A DNA stretch of 64,000 bases from Sphingopyxis sp. H050 (GCF_001468265.1 NZ_LNRZ01000004.1:1-64000), one strand, 5' to 3'; numbered from the stretch's first letter, positions 45,445-54,156 are shown. Notes: generated by a model from the letters alone, not told the origin. Numbers and translations: made by a program.

Positions 45445-45663
45445 ATGCCGATGAACAACCAGTTGAAGGTGCTGCGCGCGATGCGGAACTGGAGCCAGGC
45501 CGAACTGGCCGACCGGCTCGATGTATCGCGGCAGGCGGTCAATGCGATCGAGACGGGCAAATATGACCCCTCGCTTCCGCTCGCCTTCAAGCTGGCGCGG
45601 CTTTTCGACATGCCGATCGAGGAGATTTTCGACGATGGTTTCCAGGGGAGCAGCGATGACTGA
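45445..45663 (+). CDS. XRE-family transcriptional regulator
   Basis: A 72-residue single-domain helix-turn-helix protein. The core RNWSQAELADRLDVSRQAVN followed by IETGKYDPSLPLAFKLARLF is the classic Cro/C1-type fold, and the DMPIEEIFDD ending is common in short regulators paired with membrane proteins. It probably represses its own promoter through the inverted repeats just upstream. An ATG two codons later is an equal alternative start. Its last eight bases overlap the start of the membrane protein gene. Confidence 0.9.
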   Translation: MPMNNQLKVLRAMRNWSQAELADRLDVSRQAVNAIETGKYDPSLPLAFKLARLFDMPIEEIFDDGFQGSSDD

Positions 45664-46093
45664 TGTCGACAAGCCTGCAAAGCGGCCCATGTCGCGGCGC
45701 CGCAAATGCTATCTGACCGCACTCGGCCTCGCCGGCCTGTTCGGCGGCATTTTGGGCGCTTGGATGCAGGTCGCGCAAAGCGGCGGATCCGCCTCCGACC
45801 TCGCGATGCTGAGCAACGGGCCACTGCCAACAAACTTCGCGATCGGCGCGTCGATCATCTGGGTGGTCGGCATGATCCTATCGCTCATCCTCTATCACCG
45901 CTCGGTCGACGACCATGAGGAACGCGCCTATCTCTGGGCGGGAACCGCTGCCTGGTACACGATCACTCTCGCCGGTCCGACCTGGTGGGTGCTCCACCGC
46001 GCAAGCTTGGCCCCGACCCCCGACCTGATGCTCGTCTTCGTCGGCGCCCTCGCGGTCAACCTGCTGGTATGGCTCTGGCTCAAGTATCGCTGA
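45656..46093 (+). CDS. Four-helix membrane protein paired with XRE regulator
   Basis: A 145-residue membrane protein. A short basic N-terminus (KRPMSRRRKCY) is followed by about four hydrophobic segments: LTALGLAGLFGGILGAWM, NFAIGASIIWVVGMILSLIL, a third around LWAGTAAWYTITLAGPTWWV, and LMLVFVGALAVNLLVWLWL. I do not recognise a named domain. The eight-base overlap with the regulator gene implies coupled translation. Such regulator/membrane pairs recur in sphingomonads. A sensory or stress role is possible, but nothing in the sequence fixes it. Confidence 0.8.
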   Translation: MTDVDKPAKRPMSRRRKCYLTALGLAGLFGGILGAWMQVAQSGGSASDLAMLSNGPLPTNFAIGASIIWVVGMILSLILYHRSVDDHEERAYLWAGTAAWYTITLAGPTWWVLHRASLAPTPDLMLVFVGALAVNLLVWLWLKYR

Positions 46094-46157
46094 CTTTCCC
46101 TCTCCCCTTCCCCCGCCGATCCGGCCATAACGGCCAAATAAGAAAGGATATTCTCCC

Positions 46158-47093
46158 ATGAAGACCTGGTTCAAGTCGCTCGTCTCGACCTGCGCGATCA
46201 TTCCCTTCGCCGCCTGCGCGCTGACGCCCAGCCCCACCGCGATGGCCAAGGAGCCCGCGGGGGCCGCGACCGCGGCGGTCACCACCGCCAAGCCCGCGAT
46301 CTGGTCGGTGTCGGACGCCGACACCACCATCTATCTGTTCGGGTCGGTGCATGTGCTGAAGCCCGGCCTCAGCTGGTTCGACGGCGCGGTGAAGCAGGCC
46401 TTCGACAAGTCGGACGAGCTGATCCTCGAACTCGTCCTGCCCGACGACCCGGCCGAAACCGCGGGCGTCATGATGCCGCTGGCGCTGGACCAGACCGGCA
46501 AGACCATCCCGTCGCGGCTCACCCCCGACGAGCTGAAAGCCTATCAGGCGGCGATGGTTAGCGTCGGCCTGCCCCCGGCGCAGTTCGACGCCTTCGAACC
46601 CTGGTTCGCCGCCGTGACCCTGTCGGTGTTGCCGCTCACCAAGCTGGGGTACGATCCGAACAGCGGCGTCGAAAAGCAGCTGACCGGCTTCGCCAAGACC
46701 GCGAACAAGCCGGTTTCGGGCTTCGAGACGCTGGAGGAACAGCTCGGCTTCTTCGACGCGCTGCCCGAGGCGCAGCAGGTCGCATTCCTCAATTCGACCG
46801 TGAAGGAACTCGACCAGCTCGGCCCGATGCTCGACAAGATGGTCGTGCTGTGGGGCAAGGGCGATCCCGACGCGCTGGCGGTGACGATGAACGAGAGTTT
46901 GGCGGCGACCCCCGAACTTGCGAAGGTGCTGCTGTGGGATCGCAACGCGCGCTGGGCCGACAAGATCAAGGAACGCCTGCGCCAGCCGGGCACGGTGTTC
47001 GTCGCGGTCGGCGCCGGCCATCTCGCGGGGGATCACAGCGTGCAGGAATATCTGAAACTGCGCGGGCTGACCGCCAGGCGAATCGCCAATTGA
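46158..47093 (+). CDS. TraB/GumN family protein 1
   Basis: A 311-residue exported protein with an N-terminal signal (FKSLVSTCAIIPFAACALTP). The family motif with a conserved Gly and His is TTIYLFGSVHVLKPGLSWFD, and the C-terminal pair is VFVAVGAGHLAGDHSVQEYL. TraB-domain proteins are predicted to have a metalloprotease-like (Tiki-related) fold; the biological role of the bacterial GumN/YbaP branch is unclear. It is followed, with overlapping stop/start, by a paralogue. Confidence 0.9.
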   Translation: MKTWFKSLVSTCAIIPFAACALTPSPTAMAKEPAGAATAAVTTAKPAIWSVSDADTTIYLFGSVHVLKPGLSWFDGAVKQAFDKSDELILELVLPDDPAETAGVMMPLALDQTGKTIPSRLTPDELKAYQAAMVSVGLPPAQFDAFEPWFAAVTLSVLPLTKLGYDPNSGVEKQLTGFAKTANKPVSGFETLEEQLGFFDALPEAQQVAFLNSTVKELDQLGPMLDKMVVLWGKGDPDALAVTMNESLAATPELAKVLLWDRNARWADKIKERLRQPGTVFVAVGAGHLAGDHSVQEYLKLRGLTARRIAN

Positions 47094-47983
47094 CCGCAAA
47101 AGGCGCCCTTCCCCGGCGCCGGGGCCGTCCCTTGCGGGCGGCCCTTTCGGCGTTGCTGCTCGCCGGATGTCCGTCGCAGCCCGCGACCGACGCGCGCCCC
47201 GCGATGTGGCTGGTCGAGGATGCCGACACGCGCATCTATATGCTGGGCAGCATGCACGCGCTGCCCGCCGGCACCGACTGGAACAAGGGCAAGGTTGCCG
47301 CCGTGGTCGCCTCGGCGGACGAGCTGATGCTCGAACTGTCGCCGCAACAGCTCGCCGGGGCCGGTGACGTGTTCCGGACCCTCGCACCGCGCAGCGCGCC
47401 GCTGGCGATGGCCAAGCGCCTGCCGCCGCGGGCGCTGGCAGGCTATCGCGCGATCGAGGCAGGTGGCGATTTCGGCGGCGACAGGCTCGACGACTGGGCC
47501 GTGCTCGTGCTGATGGGCCAGCGGGTCGCGGAGCAGGCCGACCTGACACCCGCCGACGGGGTAGAGAGCCGGCTGACGGCGGCGTTCCGGAAAGCCGGCA
47601 AACCGATCTCCGGCTTGGAGAGCGCCCAGACCCAATTGATGACGTTCGAGACGCTCGACGCGTCCACCCAGCGCCTGCTGCTGACCCGGGCGGCCGAAAA
47701 TTCAGCGGGTGCGGTCCAGGACGTGCGGGCGATGGCGGCGGCATGGTCGCGCGGCGACACCGATGCGCTCGCGAAGATCATCAACGAGGATGTCGACCGC
47801 GTCCCCGCGGCGCGCAAGGCGATCATCACCGACCGCAACCGCCGCTGGAGCGCCTGGATCACGACCCGGATGGAGCAGCCCGGCACGGTGCTGATGGCGG
47901 TCGGCGCAGGACATCTGGTCGGCGCCGACGCCGTACCGGCGATGCTGACGGCCGAGGGCTATAGGGTGACGCGAGTCCAATAA
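47090..47983 (+). CDS. TraB/GumN family protein 2 (lipoprotein)
   Basis: A protein of about 297 residues, paralogous to the preceding gene. The shared motifs are TRIYMLGSMHALPAGTDWNK and VLMAVGAGHLVGADAVPAML. The N-terminus carries a lipobox (LSALLLAGC), so unlike its neighbour it would be membrane-anchored. No ATG precedes the signal sequence in this frame. I infer a TTG start at 47090 that overlaps the upstream TGA (TTGA); a TTG at 47132 is the alternative. Confidence 0.82.
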   Translation: MTAKGALPRRRGRPLRAALSALLLAGCPSQPATDARPAMWLVEDADTRIYMLGSMHALPAGTDWNKGKVAAVVASADELMLELSPQQLAGAGDVFRTLAPRSAPLAMAKRLPPRALAGYRAIEAGGDFGGDRLDDWAVLVLMGQRVAEQADLTPADGVESRLTAAFRKAGKPISGLESAQTQLMTFETLDASTQRLLLTRAAENSAGAVQDVRAMAAAWSRGDTDALAKIINEDVDRVPAARKAIITDRNRRWSAWITTRMEQPGTVLMAVGAGHLVGADAVPAMLTAEGYRVTRVQ

Positions 47984-48034
47984 AGTGAATCGTGGACGAT
48001 GGCTTCGGCGTGGGGGAGCTGCCCCTCGCTTCAC

Positions 48035-48068
48035 GTCGTGCTGAAACAAGTTCGGGATGACGAAGCCA
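48035..48068. repeat. Single arm of palindromic repeat family D
   Basis: GTGCTGAAACAAGTTCGGGA and flanks match the right arm of the family D repeat at 28829–28859. No clear left partner is present. It lies between convergent TraB-like and AmpD-like genes. Confidence 0.55.
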
Positions 48069-48099
48069 TAAATGTCCTGCTTCGCTCGAAACCCGCCGA

Positions 48100-48789
48100 T
48101 CAATTACCCTCGGGCTGCGGCAGCAGCAGCGCGAGCAGGATCGCGCGGCATTCGCCGCAGATTGTGCCGTCGATGAGTTCGGGGCGGAAGCGGCGCTGGA
48201 AGGCGACGGTCGCGGCGAACCCGTCGGTCACGTCATAGCCGAAGCGTTCGAGCGCGAGCAGGAAGCCCGCGTCGGTCCATAGCGGATCGGTGAGTTTCTT
48301 CGTCGGGCGCGGCAGCGCGAGGCGGCGGCGCGCGAGTTCTTCCCACGGAAAAAGCTCGCCGGGGTCCTGCTTGCGCGTCGGCGCGATGTCCGAATGGCCG
48401 ACGACATTCCCGCGCGTGATCGCGTGGCGGTCCTTGATCATATGAACGAGGCGGACGACCGAGGCGACTTGCGGATCGGGAAAGGGGACATATCCCCATT
48501 CGTGGCCCGGATTGACGATCTCGATCCCGACGCTGGCCGAATTGATGTCGCTCGTGCCGCGCCAGTGCGATTTGCCCGCGTGCCAGGCGCGCTTGTCCTC
48601 GGGAACCATGACGGTGATCTGCCCGTCTTCGCTGACGACGTAGTGAGCGGAGACCTTCGATTCGGGATTGGCAAGCCATTCAATGGCTTCGGCCCCGCTC
48701 TTCATGCCGGTATAATGAAGCACGATCATCGATATGGGCAGCGCGCGCTCGTCGAAATTCGGAGACCAGCGTTCGATGAAATCGCTCAT
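48100..48789 (-). CDS. ampD: N-acetylmuramoyl-L-alanine amidase (AmpD type)
   Basis: A 229-residue amidase_2 protein. Zinc-ligand regions are visible as MIVLHYTGMKSGAEAIEWL (His) and VGHSDIAPTRKQDPGELFPW (His and Asp/Lys active-site residues). SKVSAHYVVSEDGQI is typical. There is no signal peptide, so it should act in the cytoplasm on anhydro-muropeptides, as NagZ does (3058–4065). The C-terminal part (LLALERFGYDVTDGFAATVA) resembles a peptidoglycan-binding-like extension. It is longer than E. coli AmpD (183). Confidence 0.9.
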   Translation of the reverse strand: MSDFIERWSPNFDERALPISMIVLHYTGMKSGAEAIEWLANPESKVSAHYVVSEDGQITVMVPEDKRAWHAGKSHWRGTSDINSASVGIEIVNPGHEWGYVPFPDPQVASVVRLVHMIKDRHAITRGNVVGHSDIAPTRKQDPGELFPWEELARRRLALPRPTKKLTDPLWTDAGFLLALERFGYDVTDGFAATVAFQRRFRPELIDGTICGECRAILLALLLPQPEGN

Positions 48790-48856
48790 GCGCTTGTTCG
48801 GCCCATTCTGTGCTTGCCCCGGCTTCGATTGCGCCAGCGGGGCGCAAAAAGCAAGG

Positions 48857-49729
48857 TCAGGCGGCGAGCGGGCGTGTGAGGTCCGGCCGGCGCACCTGCT
48901 GGTCGGCCGGCTCGTAGAGACCGCGGAGCCGCGGGCTGGCGACGAACTGGTCCGTCTGGCCGAGCACGGTCTCGCCCGCGCCCAGCACGAGGAAGCTTTG
49001 CGGCGCCGCCATCGCGCGGAGGCGCGCGAACGCCTTTTGCCGCATCGGCAGCGAGAAATAGAGCAGAAGGTTGCGGCAGAAGATCAAGTCGGCCGACGAG
49101 GCGAGCGGCGGCCGGTCGGTGAGCATATTCTGCACCGAAAAGTCGATCCGGCGACGCAGATCGGCCTTGGCGAGCCAGCCCGCCTCGGTCTGGTCGAACC
49201 AGCGCACCATGCGCTGCACGGGCAGGCCGCGCTGGATCTCGAACTGGGTGTAGAGGCCGACGCGCGCGCGGGCGATCGCGTGATAGCTGACGTCGGTGCC
49301 GACGATATCGATCTGCCACCCCGCCCATTTGGCTTCCTGCTCGGCGAGGAGCATCGCGAGCGAATAGGCCTCCTGCCCCGTCGAAACGCCGCAATGCCAG
49401 ATAGTCAGGCGGCGGGTGCGCGCGTTGATGGTGCGGATATGTTCAAGCGCATTGTTCGCGATGTCGTCGAATACACTGTGTTCACGATAGAAAAATGTCT
49501 CGTTGTTGAGCATGGCGTCAACGGTGTCGTCGAGGAGCTGGCGGCTGTTCGAGGTGACGAGACCCGCGACGAGCGCGTCGAGATCGGCGATACCGTGGCG
49601 CTGCATCACCGGCTTCAGCGACATTTCGATGCGCCAGATGCGGTTCGGCGACAGCGTCTGACCGGTGCGCGACTCGAGTACGCCCATCAACACGCGATAG
49701 GCCGACTCGCTCGCGCTGCCGCCCATCAT
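48857..49729 (-). CDS. cheR: Chemotaxis protein methyltransferase CheR
   Basis: A 290-residue CheR that methylates receptor glutamates with SAM. The N-terminal helical domain contains LLDDTVDAMLNNETFFYREH. The SAM-binding motif reads IWHCGVSTGQEAYSLAMLL, where the usual form is CSTGEEPYS. DLIFCRNLLLYFSLPMRQKA is the conserved late motif. The start is the first of two adjacent ATGs, overlapping the cheB stop. It is the last gene of the che cluster. The C-terminal tail is short, with no TPR domain. Confidence 0.93.
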   Translation of the reverse strand: MMGGSASESAYRVLMGVLESRTGQTLSPNRIWRIEMSLKPVMQRHGIADLDALVAGLVTSNSRQLLDDTVDAMLNNETFFYREHSVFDDIANNALEHIRTINARTRRLTIWHCGVSTGQEAYSLAMLLAEQEAKWAGWQIDIVGTDVSYHAIARARVGLYTQFEIQRGLPVQRMVRWFDQTEAGWLAKADLRRRIDFSVQNMLTDRPPLASSADLIFCRNLLLYFSLPMRQKAFARLRAMAAPQSFLVLGAGETVLGQTDQFVASPRLRGLYEPADQQVRRPDLTRPLAA

Positions 49730-50838
49730 GGCCGCGTCCGTCCCGCGATATAGCTGCCGAGCATCAGGGCGATCGCATCGGGGTTCAGCGTCGCCGCGGC
49801 CAGCCCCGCTTTCGCAACCGCGCCCGGCATGCCCCAGATGACGCAGCTTTCGGGCGCCTGCGCGAAGATCGTGCCGCCCGCCGCCTTCAATTTCCCGGCG
49901 CCGCTCGCGCCGTCGCGGCCCATACCGCTGAGCACCACCCCCACGCCCCCCGCGCCGTAGGCGTCGGCGACCGACGCCAGCATCGGATCGGCCGACGGGC
50001 AGCAGCCATTCTCCACCGGCCGCCGGTCGAGTGCAATTTCGCGATGCCGGCCGATGGCGACGACGGTCAGATGCGCGTCGCCCGGCGCGAGATAGATATG
50101 GTTCGCCTCGACCTTCATCCCCGCGGCGGCGACCCGGACGGTCCGCTTGGTCATCGTCGCGATCTGCTTGGCGTAAAACTCCATGAAGGCGTCGGGCAGA
50201 TGCTGGGTAAGCAGGATCGGCGCGGTGACGCGCGGATCGAGGTGGGTGATGAAATTGGTGAACGCCGGAATGCCGCCGGTCGAGGCCGCGACGGCGATGC
50301 ATTCGAGGCCCTGATCGGGGTCGATCGCAACCGGGGTTGGCGGCACCGGAGGGCGGTAGGCGACGCGCGCGACCGCCGGAATCTCGCGCTGCTGACCAAG
50401 CGAGCGGATGCGGTCGGTAAGAATCTCCGCAAAGCGGCCCGAAAAGCTGCCGCGGCCAGGCTTGGCGAGCGTGTCGCTGGCGCCGAGCGCAAGCGCCTCG
50501 ATCGCGGCGGGGCCGCCCTCGACGCAGTTGGACGACAGGATGAGGACGCGGGCGCTGGTCGCGCGTTCCAGAATATGCGGCAATGCGTCGATGCCGTTCA
50601 TTCCCGGCATTTCGATATCGAGCACAACGACGTCGATCGGCTCGCGCGCCAGCACCGCTAGCGCTTCGCTCGCCGAGGCGACCGAGGCGCACACCTGCAG
50701 ACCGGCATTCTGGTCGACGATGCGCTCGAGAATGCTGCGGACGACGAGACTGTCGTCGACGAGCATCACGCGGACCGGACGGCCCGCCGGCATCTCGTCC
50801 CCGGGGGGGCTGGATATCAGGGGTTGGGGCGTCGCCAT
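49726..50838 (-). CDS. cheB: Chemotaxis response regulator methylesterase CheB
   Basis: A 370-residue CheB with an N-terminal receiver domain (VMLVDDSLVVRSILERIV, phospho-Asp in VVLDIEMPGMNGIDALP) and a C-terminal methylesterase/deamidase domain. The catalytic Ser is in AVAASTGGIPAF, His in LLTQHLPDAF and Asp in GVVLSGMGRDGASGAG. It removes methyl groups from chemoreceptors. The ATG at 50838 lies 11 nt after the cheY stop, and its own stop overlaps the cheR start. Confidence 0.95.
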   Translation of the reverse strand: MATPQPLISSPPGDEMPAGRPVRVMLVDDSLVVRSILERIVDQNAGLQVCASVASASEALAVLAREPIDVVVLDIEMPGMNGIDALPHILERATSARVLILSSNCVEGGPAAIEALALGASDTLAKPGRGSFSGRFAEILTDRIRSLGQQREIPAVARVAYRPPVPPTPVAIDPDQGLECIAVAASTGGIPAFTNFITHLDPRVTAPILLTQHLPDAFMEFYAKQIATMTKRTVRVAAAGMKVEANHIYLAPGDAHLTVVAIGRHREIALDRRPVENGCCPSADPMLASVADAYGAGGVGVVLSGMGRDGASGAGKLKAAGGTIFAQAPESCVIWGMPGAVAKAGLAAATLNPDAIALMLGSYIAGRTRP

Positions 50839-50849
50839 CGTCGCCCCTC

Positions 50850-51224
50850 TCAGGCGACGCCGACGAGTTGCAGCTTTCCTTCGAGCGTTTCGCGGTCGAA
50901 CGGCTTCATCACATATTCGTCGGCGCCCGCCTCGATCGCGGCACGGATATGGTCGATGCTGTTCTCGGTCGTACAGAAGACGACGCGAGGGCGCTCGTCG
51001 AAGCCGAAATCGAGGTCGTTGAACACGGTAAGGAACTCCATGCCGCTCATCACCGGCATGTTCCAATCGAGCAGAATCACGTCGGGGCGGTTGGCGCGGC
51101 AATAGGTCAGCGCTTCCTGCCCGTCGGCGGCTTCCTCGACAGAAAAGTCCATTCCTTCAAGGATATGCCGCGCGACCTTGCGGATGACTTTGCTGTCATC
51201 GACGACCAGACAAGACTTCGACAT
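50850..51224 (-). CDS. cheY: Chemotaxis response regulator CheY
   Basis: A 124-residue single receiver domain. The acidic pair is in CLVVDDSKVIRKVARHIL, the phospho-acceptor Asp in VILLDWNMPVMSGMEFL, the switch Thr in VVFCTTENSID and the conserved Lys in EYVMKPFDRETL. It would be phosphorylated by CheA and pass the signal to a motor or pilus output. It lies between cheW and cheB. Confidence 0.95.
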   Translation of the reverse strand: MSKSCLVVDDSKVIRKVARHILEGMDFSVEEAADGQEALTYCRANRPDVILLDWNMPVMSGMEFLTVFNDLDFGFDERPRVVFCTTENSIDHIRAAIEAGADEYVMKPFDRETLEGKLQLVGVA

Positions 51225-51285
51225 TGGTACCTCCGCAACCCCGTTTCGCGTAATGCTAATCCGAATGGGTATTCAGCTCGTTAAT

Positions 51286-51723
51286 TCAGGCAGCCTTTAA
51301 GGCCGGTAAATTGATGAAATGCGACGGATCGACGACGAGGAGAGAATGCCCCTCATGCTCGATCATCGCCTCGGCGACGCGGGCCCAGCCGGGCAGCAGC
51401 TTGCCGGTGACGCGCGTTTCGGGCGCCTCGATGAAGCACACATCCTCGATCTCGTCGGCGAGCAGGGCATAGCCATGGTCGGCGACATCGACCACCACGA
51501 CGCGCTGGCCCGGCGCGACTGGCACCGACGACAGACCGACGACGACATGCGGGTCGATCAGCGTGAAGACGCGGCTGCGCAGCGCGAACAGCCCCGCGAC
51601 ATGCGGCGGCGCGGCCGGCACTTCGACGACCGCACCGACGGTGACGACCGAGTGGATCGCACGGCTGCGCAGCGCAACGCGCGTGTCGGCAATCCGTGCG
51701 ACGAGGTAGAGCTTGTCCATCAT
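51286..51723 (-). CDS. cheW: Chemotaxis coupling protein CheW
   Basis: A 145-residue CheW-domain protein that links chemoreceptors to CheA. The pattern VGAVVEVPAAPPHVAGLFAL … RVFTLIDPHVVVGL … RVVVVDVADHGYALLADEIE is typical. The start is the first of two ATGs, and it overlaps the cheA stop by four bases (ATGA). No chemoreceptor gene accompanies it in this window, so its partner receptors are encoded elsewhere. Confidence 0.92.
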   Translation of the reverse strand: MMDKLYLVARIADTRVALRSRAIHSVVTVGAVVEVPAAPPHVAGLFALRSRVFTLIDPHVVVGLSSVPVAPGQRVVVVDVADHGYALLADEIEDVCFIEAPETRVTGKLLPGWARVAEAMIEHEGHSLLVVDPSHFINLPALKAA

Positions 51724-54101
51724 GCGCGGGTTCCTCCGACGCGGCGGCGCAGCGCCTCGAGCAGCGCGCCGCGGTCGTAGCGATAGACGGTGTCGTCGTC
51801 GGGGCTGGCGGCGGCGGCCGACGCGCGAAGGCGGATCACGGGGACGTCGCCGGGATGGGCAGCGGCACCGTCGTCGGTCAGGCAGAGCAGCACGTCGGCG
51901 GCCTCGGTCGACGCCCCCGACACGACGCGATAGCCGGCGTTCTGGAGGATCGGGGCGAGGAAATTGTCGCCCCAGCCATCGGGATCGTCGGCAATGCGGC
52001 ACACCGGCGGACGCAGAACCGGCGCGGCGGCGCCACCCGCATATTGCTCCATCAGCCAGAAGGGATCGATCAGCTCGACCGGCTCGCCGCCGACGAGGAC
52101 GACGCCCGCGATCAGGCCGGGGGCGAGCGCGGGCTGCACCATGTCGGGCAGGCGGACGATGTCGATAACCGCATCGATCGGATAGCACAGCACCATGTGG
52201 CCGTCGTGGAGGCGGAGCAGCTTGAGCGTGCCGTCGCCTTCCGGCAGCGTCGCGGCATGGACGGGGAAGATGTCGGCGCCGATCTGCGCCTGGATGCGGC
52301 CGGCGCTTTCGAATAGGGCGAGCGCGGGGACTTCTTCGACGCGCTCGATCACCGACAGGCGAACGCCGCGGCTGCGGCCGTTCGTGTCGCGGAACAGCAG
52401 GAGCTGTGCGGCGTGGCGCTCGGCAGCTGCGGCGGCTTCGGCCTCGACGGCCTCCTCCATCCGGCGGCCGGCCTCCGAGGCGTCGATCGCGGAAACGGCG
52501 AGAATGCCCTGGACATCGAGCAGCAGCACCGGGCGGCCGTTGTCCGGAAGCGTCGTGCCGGCGTAGAGCCCGGTCGCCATGATCATCGGCGCGGCAGGCT
52601 TGATCACCAGCTCTTCATGGTCATGAATCGCGGCGACGCTGAGCGCGTAGCTCTGGCCCTGTCCGGGGCGGACGATGACCAGTGCGCGGTCTTCGACATC
52701 GTCACGGTGGTCGCGGTTGCGGCCGAGGACGGTTTCGAGGCGAAGTAGCGGATAATGCTCGCCGCGCACGATTGCGAGTTCGCCGCCACCGACGCGTTCG
52801 ATGCGGACGCTGTCGCTGGTTTCGAGCAGGATTTCGCGGACCGAGCCGCGCGGAATCGCGAAATATTGCCCCGCGGCACGGACCATCAGCCCCGAAATGA
52901 TCGTCAGCGTCATCGGCACGCGAAGCAGGATCGAGAGCCCCCGCCCTTCTTCGCTGCGCAGTTCGACGATGCCGCCGATCTTTTCGACATTGGCCTTGAC
53001 GATATCCATGCCGACGCCGCGGCCCGAGATGGCGGTGATCTTGGCCGCGGTCGAAAAGCCGGGGCGGAAGATCAGGTCGAGCTTCTCCTTCGGTGTCAGC
53101 GCACGGGCGTCGGTGGCCGAGAGGATACGCGACGCCATCGCCTTGGCGACGAGCGCGTCGGGCGACAGGCCTCGGCCGTCGTCGCGCACCTCGATCTCGA
53201 TCTGGTTGCCCGACTGGCGCGCCGACACCGCGATGGTCGCGGTGACGTCCTTGCCCGCGGCGACGCGCTCGTCGAGGCCCTCGATGCCGTGATCGATCGC
53301 GTTGCGGACGATGTGGATCAGCGGATCGCGGATATTCTCCATCATCTCGCGGTCGAGTTCGACTTCGCCGCCGCTGGTGGCGAAACGGACCTTCTTGCCG
53401 AGGTCCTGCGCCAGGTCGCGGACGATGCGGGGAAGCGGCGAGAACAGCTTGTCGATACGCTGCATGCGCATCTGGCTGACCGACTGGCGCATCCCGGCGA
53501 TCGAGTCGGAGAGGCGGTCGAACGAGGCGATCAGCGACGGATTGGCGCCAGATTCGCGCAGCATCCGGGCAAATTCGTTGCGCGCAAGAACGATGTCGGT
53601 AACCCCGGTCATCACGCTGTCGAGCAGCGGCAGCGGCACGCGGATCGAGCGCCATCCCTGCAGGTCGGTCGCGATGTCGTCTTCGCGGCGAAGCTGGACC
53701 TCTCCGGTTTCGGTGGGCGCCTTGGGCACAGTGTCGGCAACAGCCAGCGCGGCGATGACGTCGCCGTCGTCGCCCGCGGGCTCGACGCCCTTCTTGCCGA
53801 GAATCTCGCAAAGCTGGCCCAGGCGGTCGATGATCGCGAGGACGCCGGTGACGAGCGCGGCGTCGGCGGTGCGTTTGCCGCGGCGGACCTGATCGAGCGC
53901 ATCCTCGGCGGCGTGGGAGAGCGCGGTAACGCGCGGCAGCGCGAGGAAACCCGAGCTGCCCTTGATCGTGTGGACGAGGCGGAAAATCGCGTCGAGCTGC
54001 GCGCGATCGGCGGGGTCGGCCTCCCACGCGACGAGCGCCCCGCCGGCCTCGGCAAGGATTTCCGCCGTTTCGGCGAGGAAATCGTTCAGCAGATCGTCCA
54101 T
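51720..54101 (-). CDS. cheA: Chemotaxis histidine kinase CheA with C-terminal extension
   Basis: A 793-residue CheA. An Hpt domain opens the protein (phospho-His about residue 44 in FRLVHTIKGSSGFL). A short linker leads to the dimerisation and HATPase domains (N-box IHIVRNAIDHGIEG near residue 265, GRGVGMDIVKANVEKIGG). A CheW-like domain lies at about 395–510 and a second CheW-like segment at about 560–690. The last 95 or so residues (from RIADDPDGWGDNFLAPI through AGYRVVSGASTEAADVLLCL) resemble a receiver fold but have no clear phospho-acceptor Asp. The start at 54101 (MDDLLNDFLAETAEI) is chosen because Hpt domains begin there. A TTAACCAT element lies 48 nt upstream. Confidence 0.92.
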   Translation of the reverse strand: MDDLLNDFLAETAEILAEAGGALVAWEADPADRAQLDAIFRLVHTIKGSSGFLALPRVTALSHAAEDALDQVRRGKRTADAALVTGVLAIIDRLGQLCEILGKKGVEPAGDDGDVIAALAVADTVPKAPTETGEVQLRREDDIATDLQGWRSIRVPLPLLDSVMTGVTDIVLARNEFARMLRESGANPSLIASFDRLSDSIAGMRQSVSQMRMQRIDKLFSPLPRIVRDLAQDLGKKVRFATSGGEVELDREMMENIRDPLIHIVRNAIDHGIEGLDERVAAGKDVTATIAVSARQSGNQIEIEVRDDGRGLSPDALVAKAMASRILSATDARALTPKEKLDLIFRPGFSTAAKITAISGRGVGMDIVKANVEKIGGIVELRSEEGRGLSILLRVPMTLTIISGLMVRAAGQYFAIPRGSVREILLETSDSVRIERVGGGELAIVRGEHYPLLRLETVLGRNRDHRDDVEDRALVIVRPGQGQSYALSVAAIHDHEELVIKPAAPMIMATGLYAGTTLPDNGRPVLLLDVQGILAVSAIDASEAGRRMEEAVEAEAAAAAERHAAQLLLFRDTNGRSRGVRLSVIERVEEVPALALFESAGRIQAQIGADIFPVHAATLPEGDGTLKLLRLHDGHMVLCYPIDAVIDIVRLPDMVQPALAPGLIAGVVLVGGEPVELIDPFWLMEQYAGGAAAPVLRPPVCRIADDPDGWGDNFLAPILQNAGYRVVSGASTEAADVLLCLTDDGAAAHPGDVPVIRLRASAAAASPDDDTVYRYDRGALLEALRRRVGGTRA

Positions 54102-54148
54102 CAAAGTACCGGTGCGCCCCAAAAATCGAGGCTCCACCATGGCGGACA

Positions 54149-54156
54149 ATGGTTAA
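54149..54156 (-). promoter_or_regulatory. CtrA-type half-site upstream of cheA
   Basis: TTAACCAT on the minus strand, 48 nt before the cheA start, matches the half-site bound by the alphaproteobacterial cell-cycle regulator CtrA. The same octamer precedes chpT, whose product helps activate CtrA. An eight-base match is not proof by itself. Confidence 0.4.

Noticed and set aside
49730-50692. Apparent N-terminal extension of CheR into cheB
   Set aside because: The extension is an out-of-frame reading of the CheB coding sequence; CheR similarity starts at the ATG at 49729.
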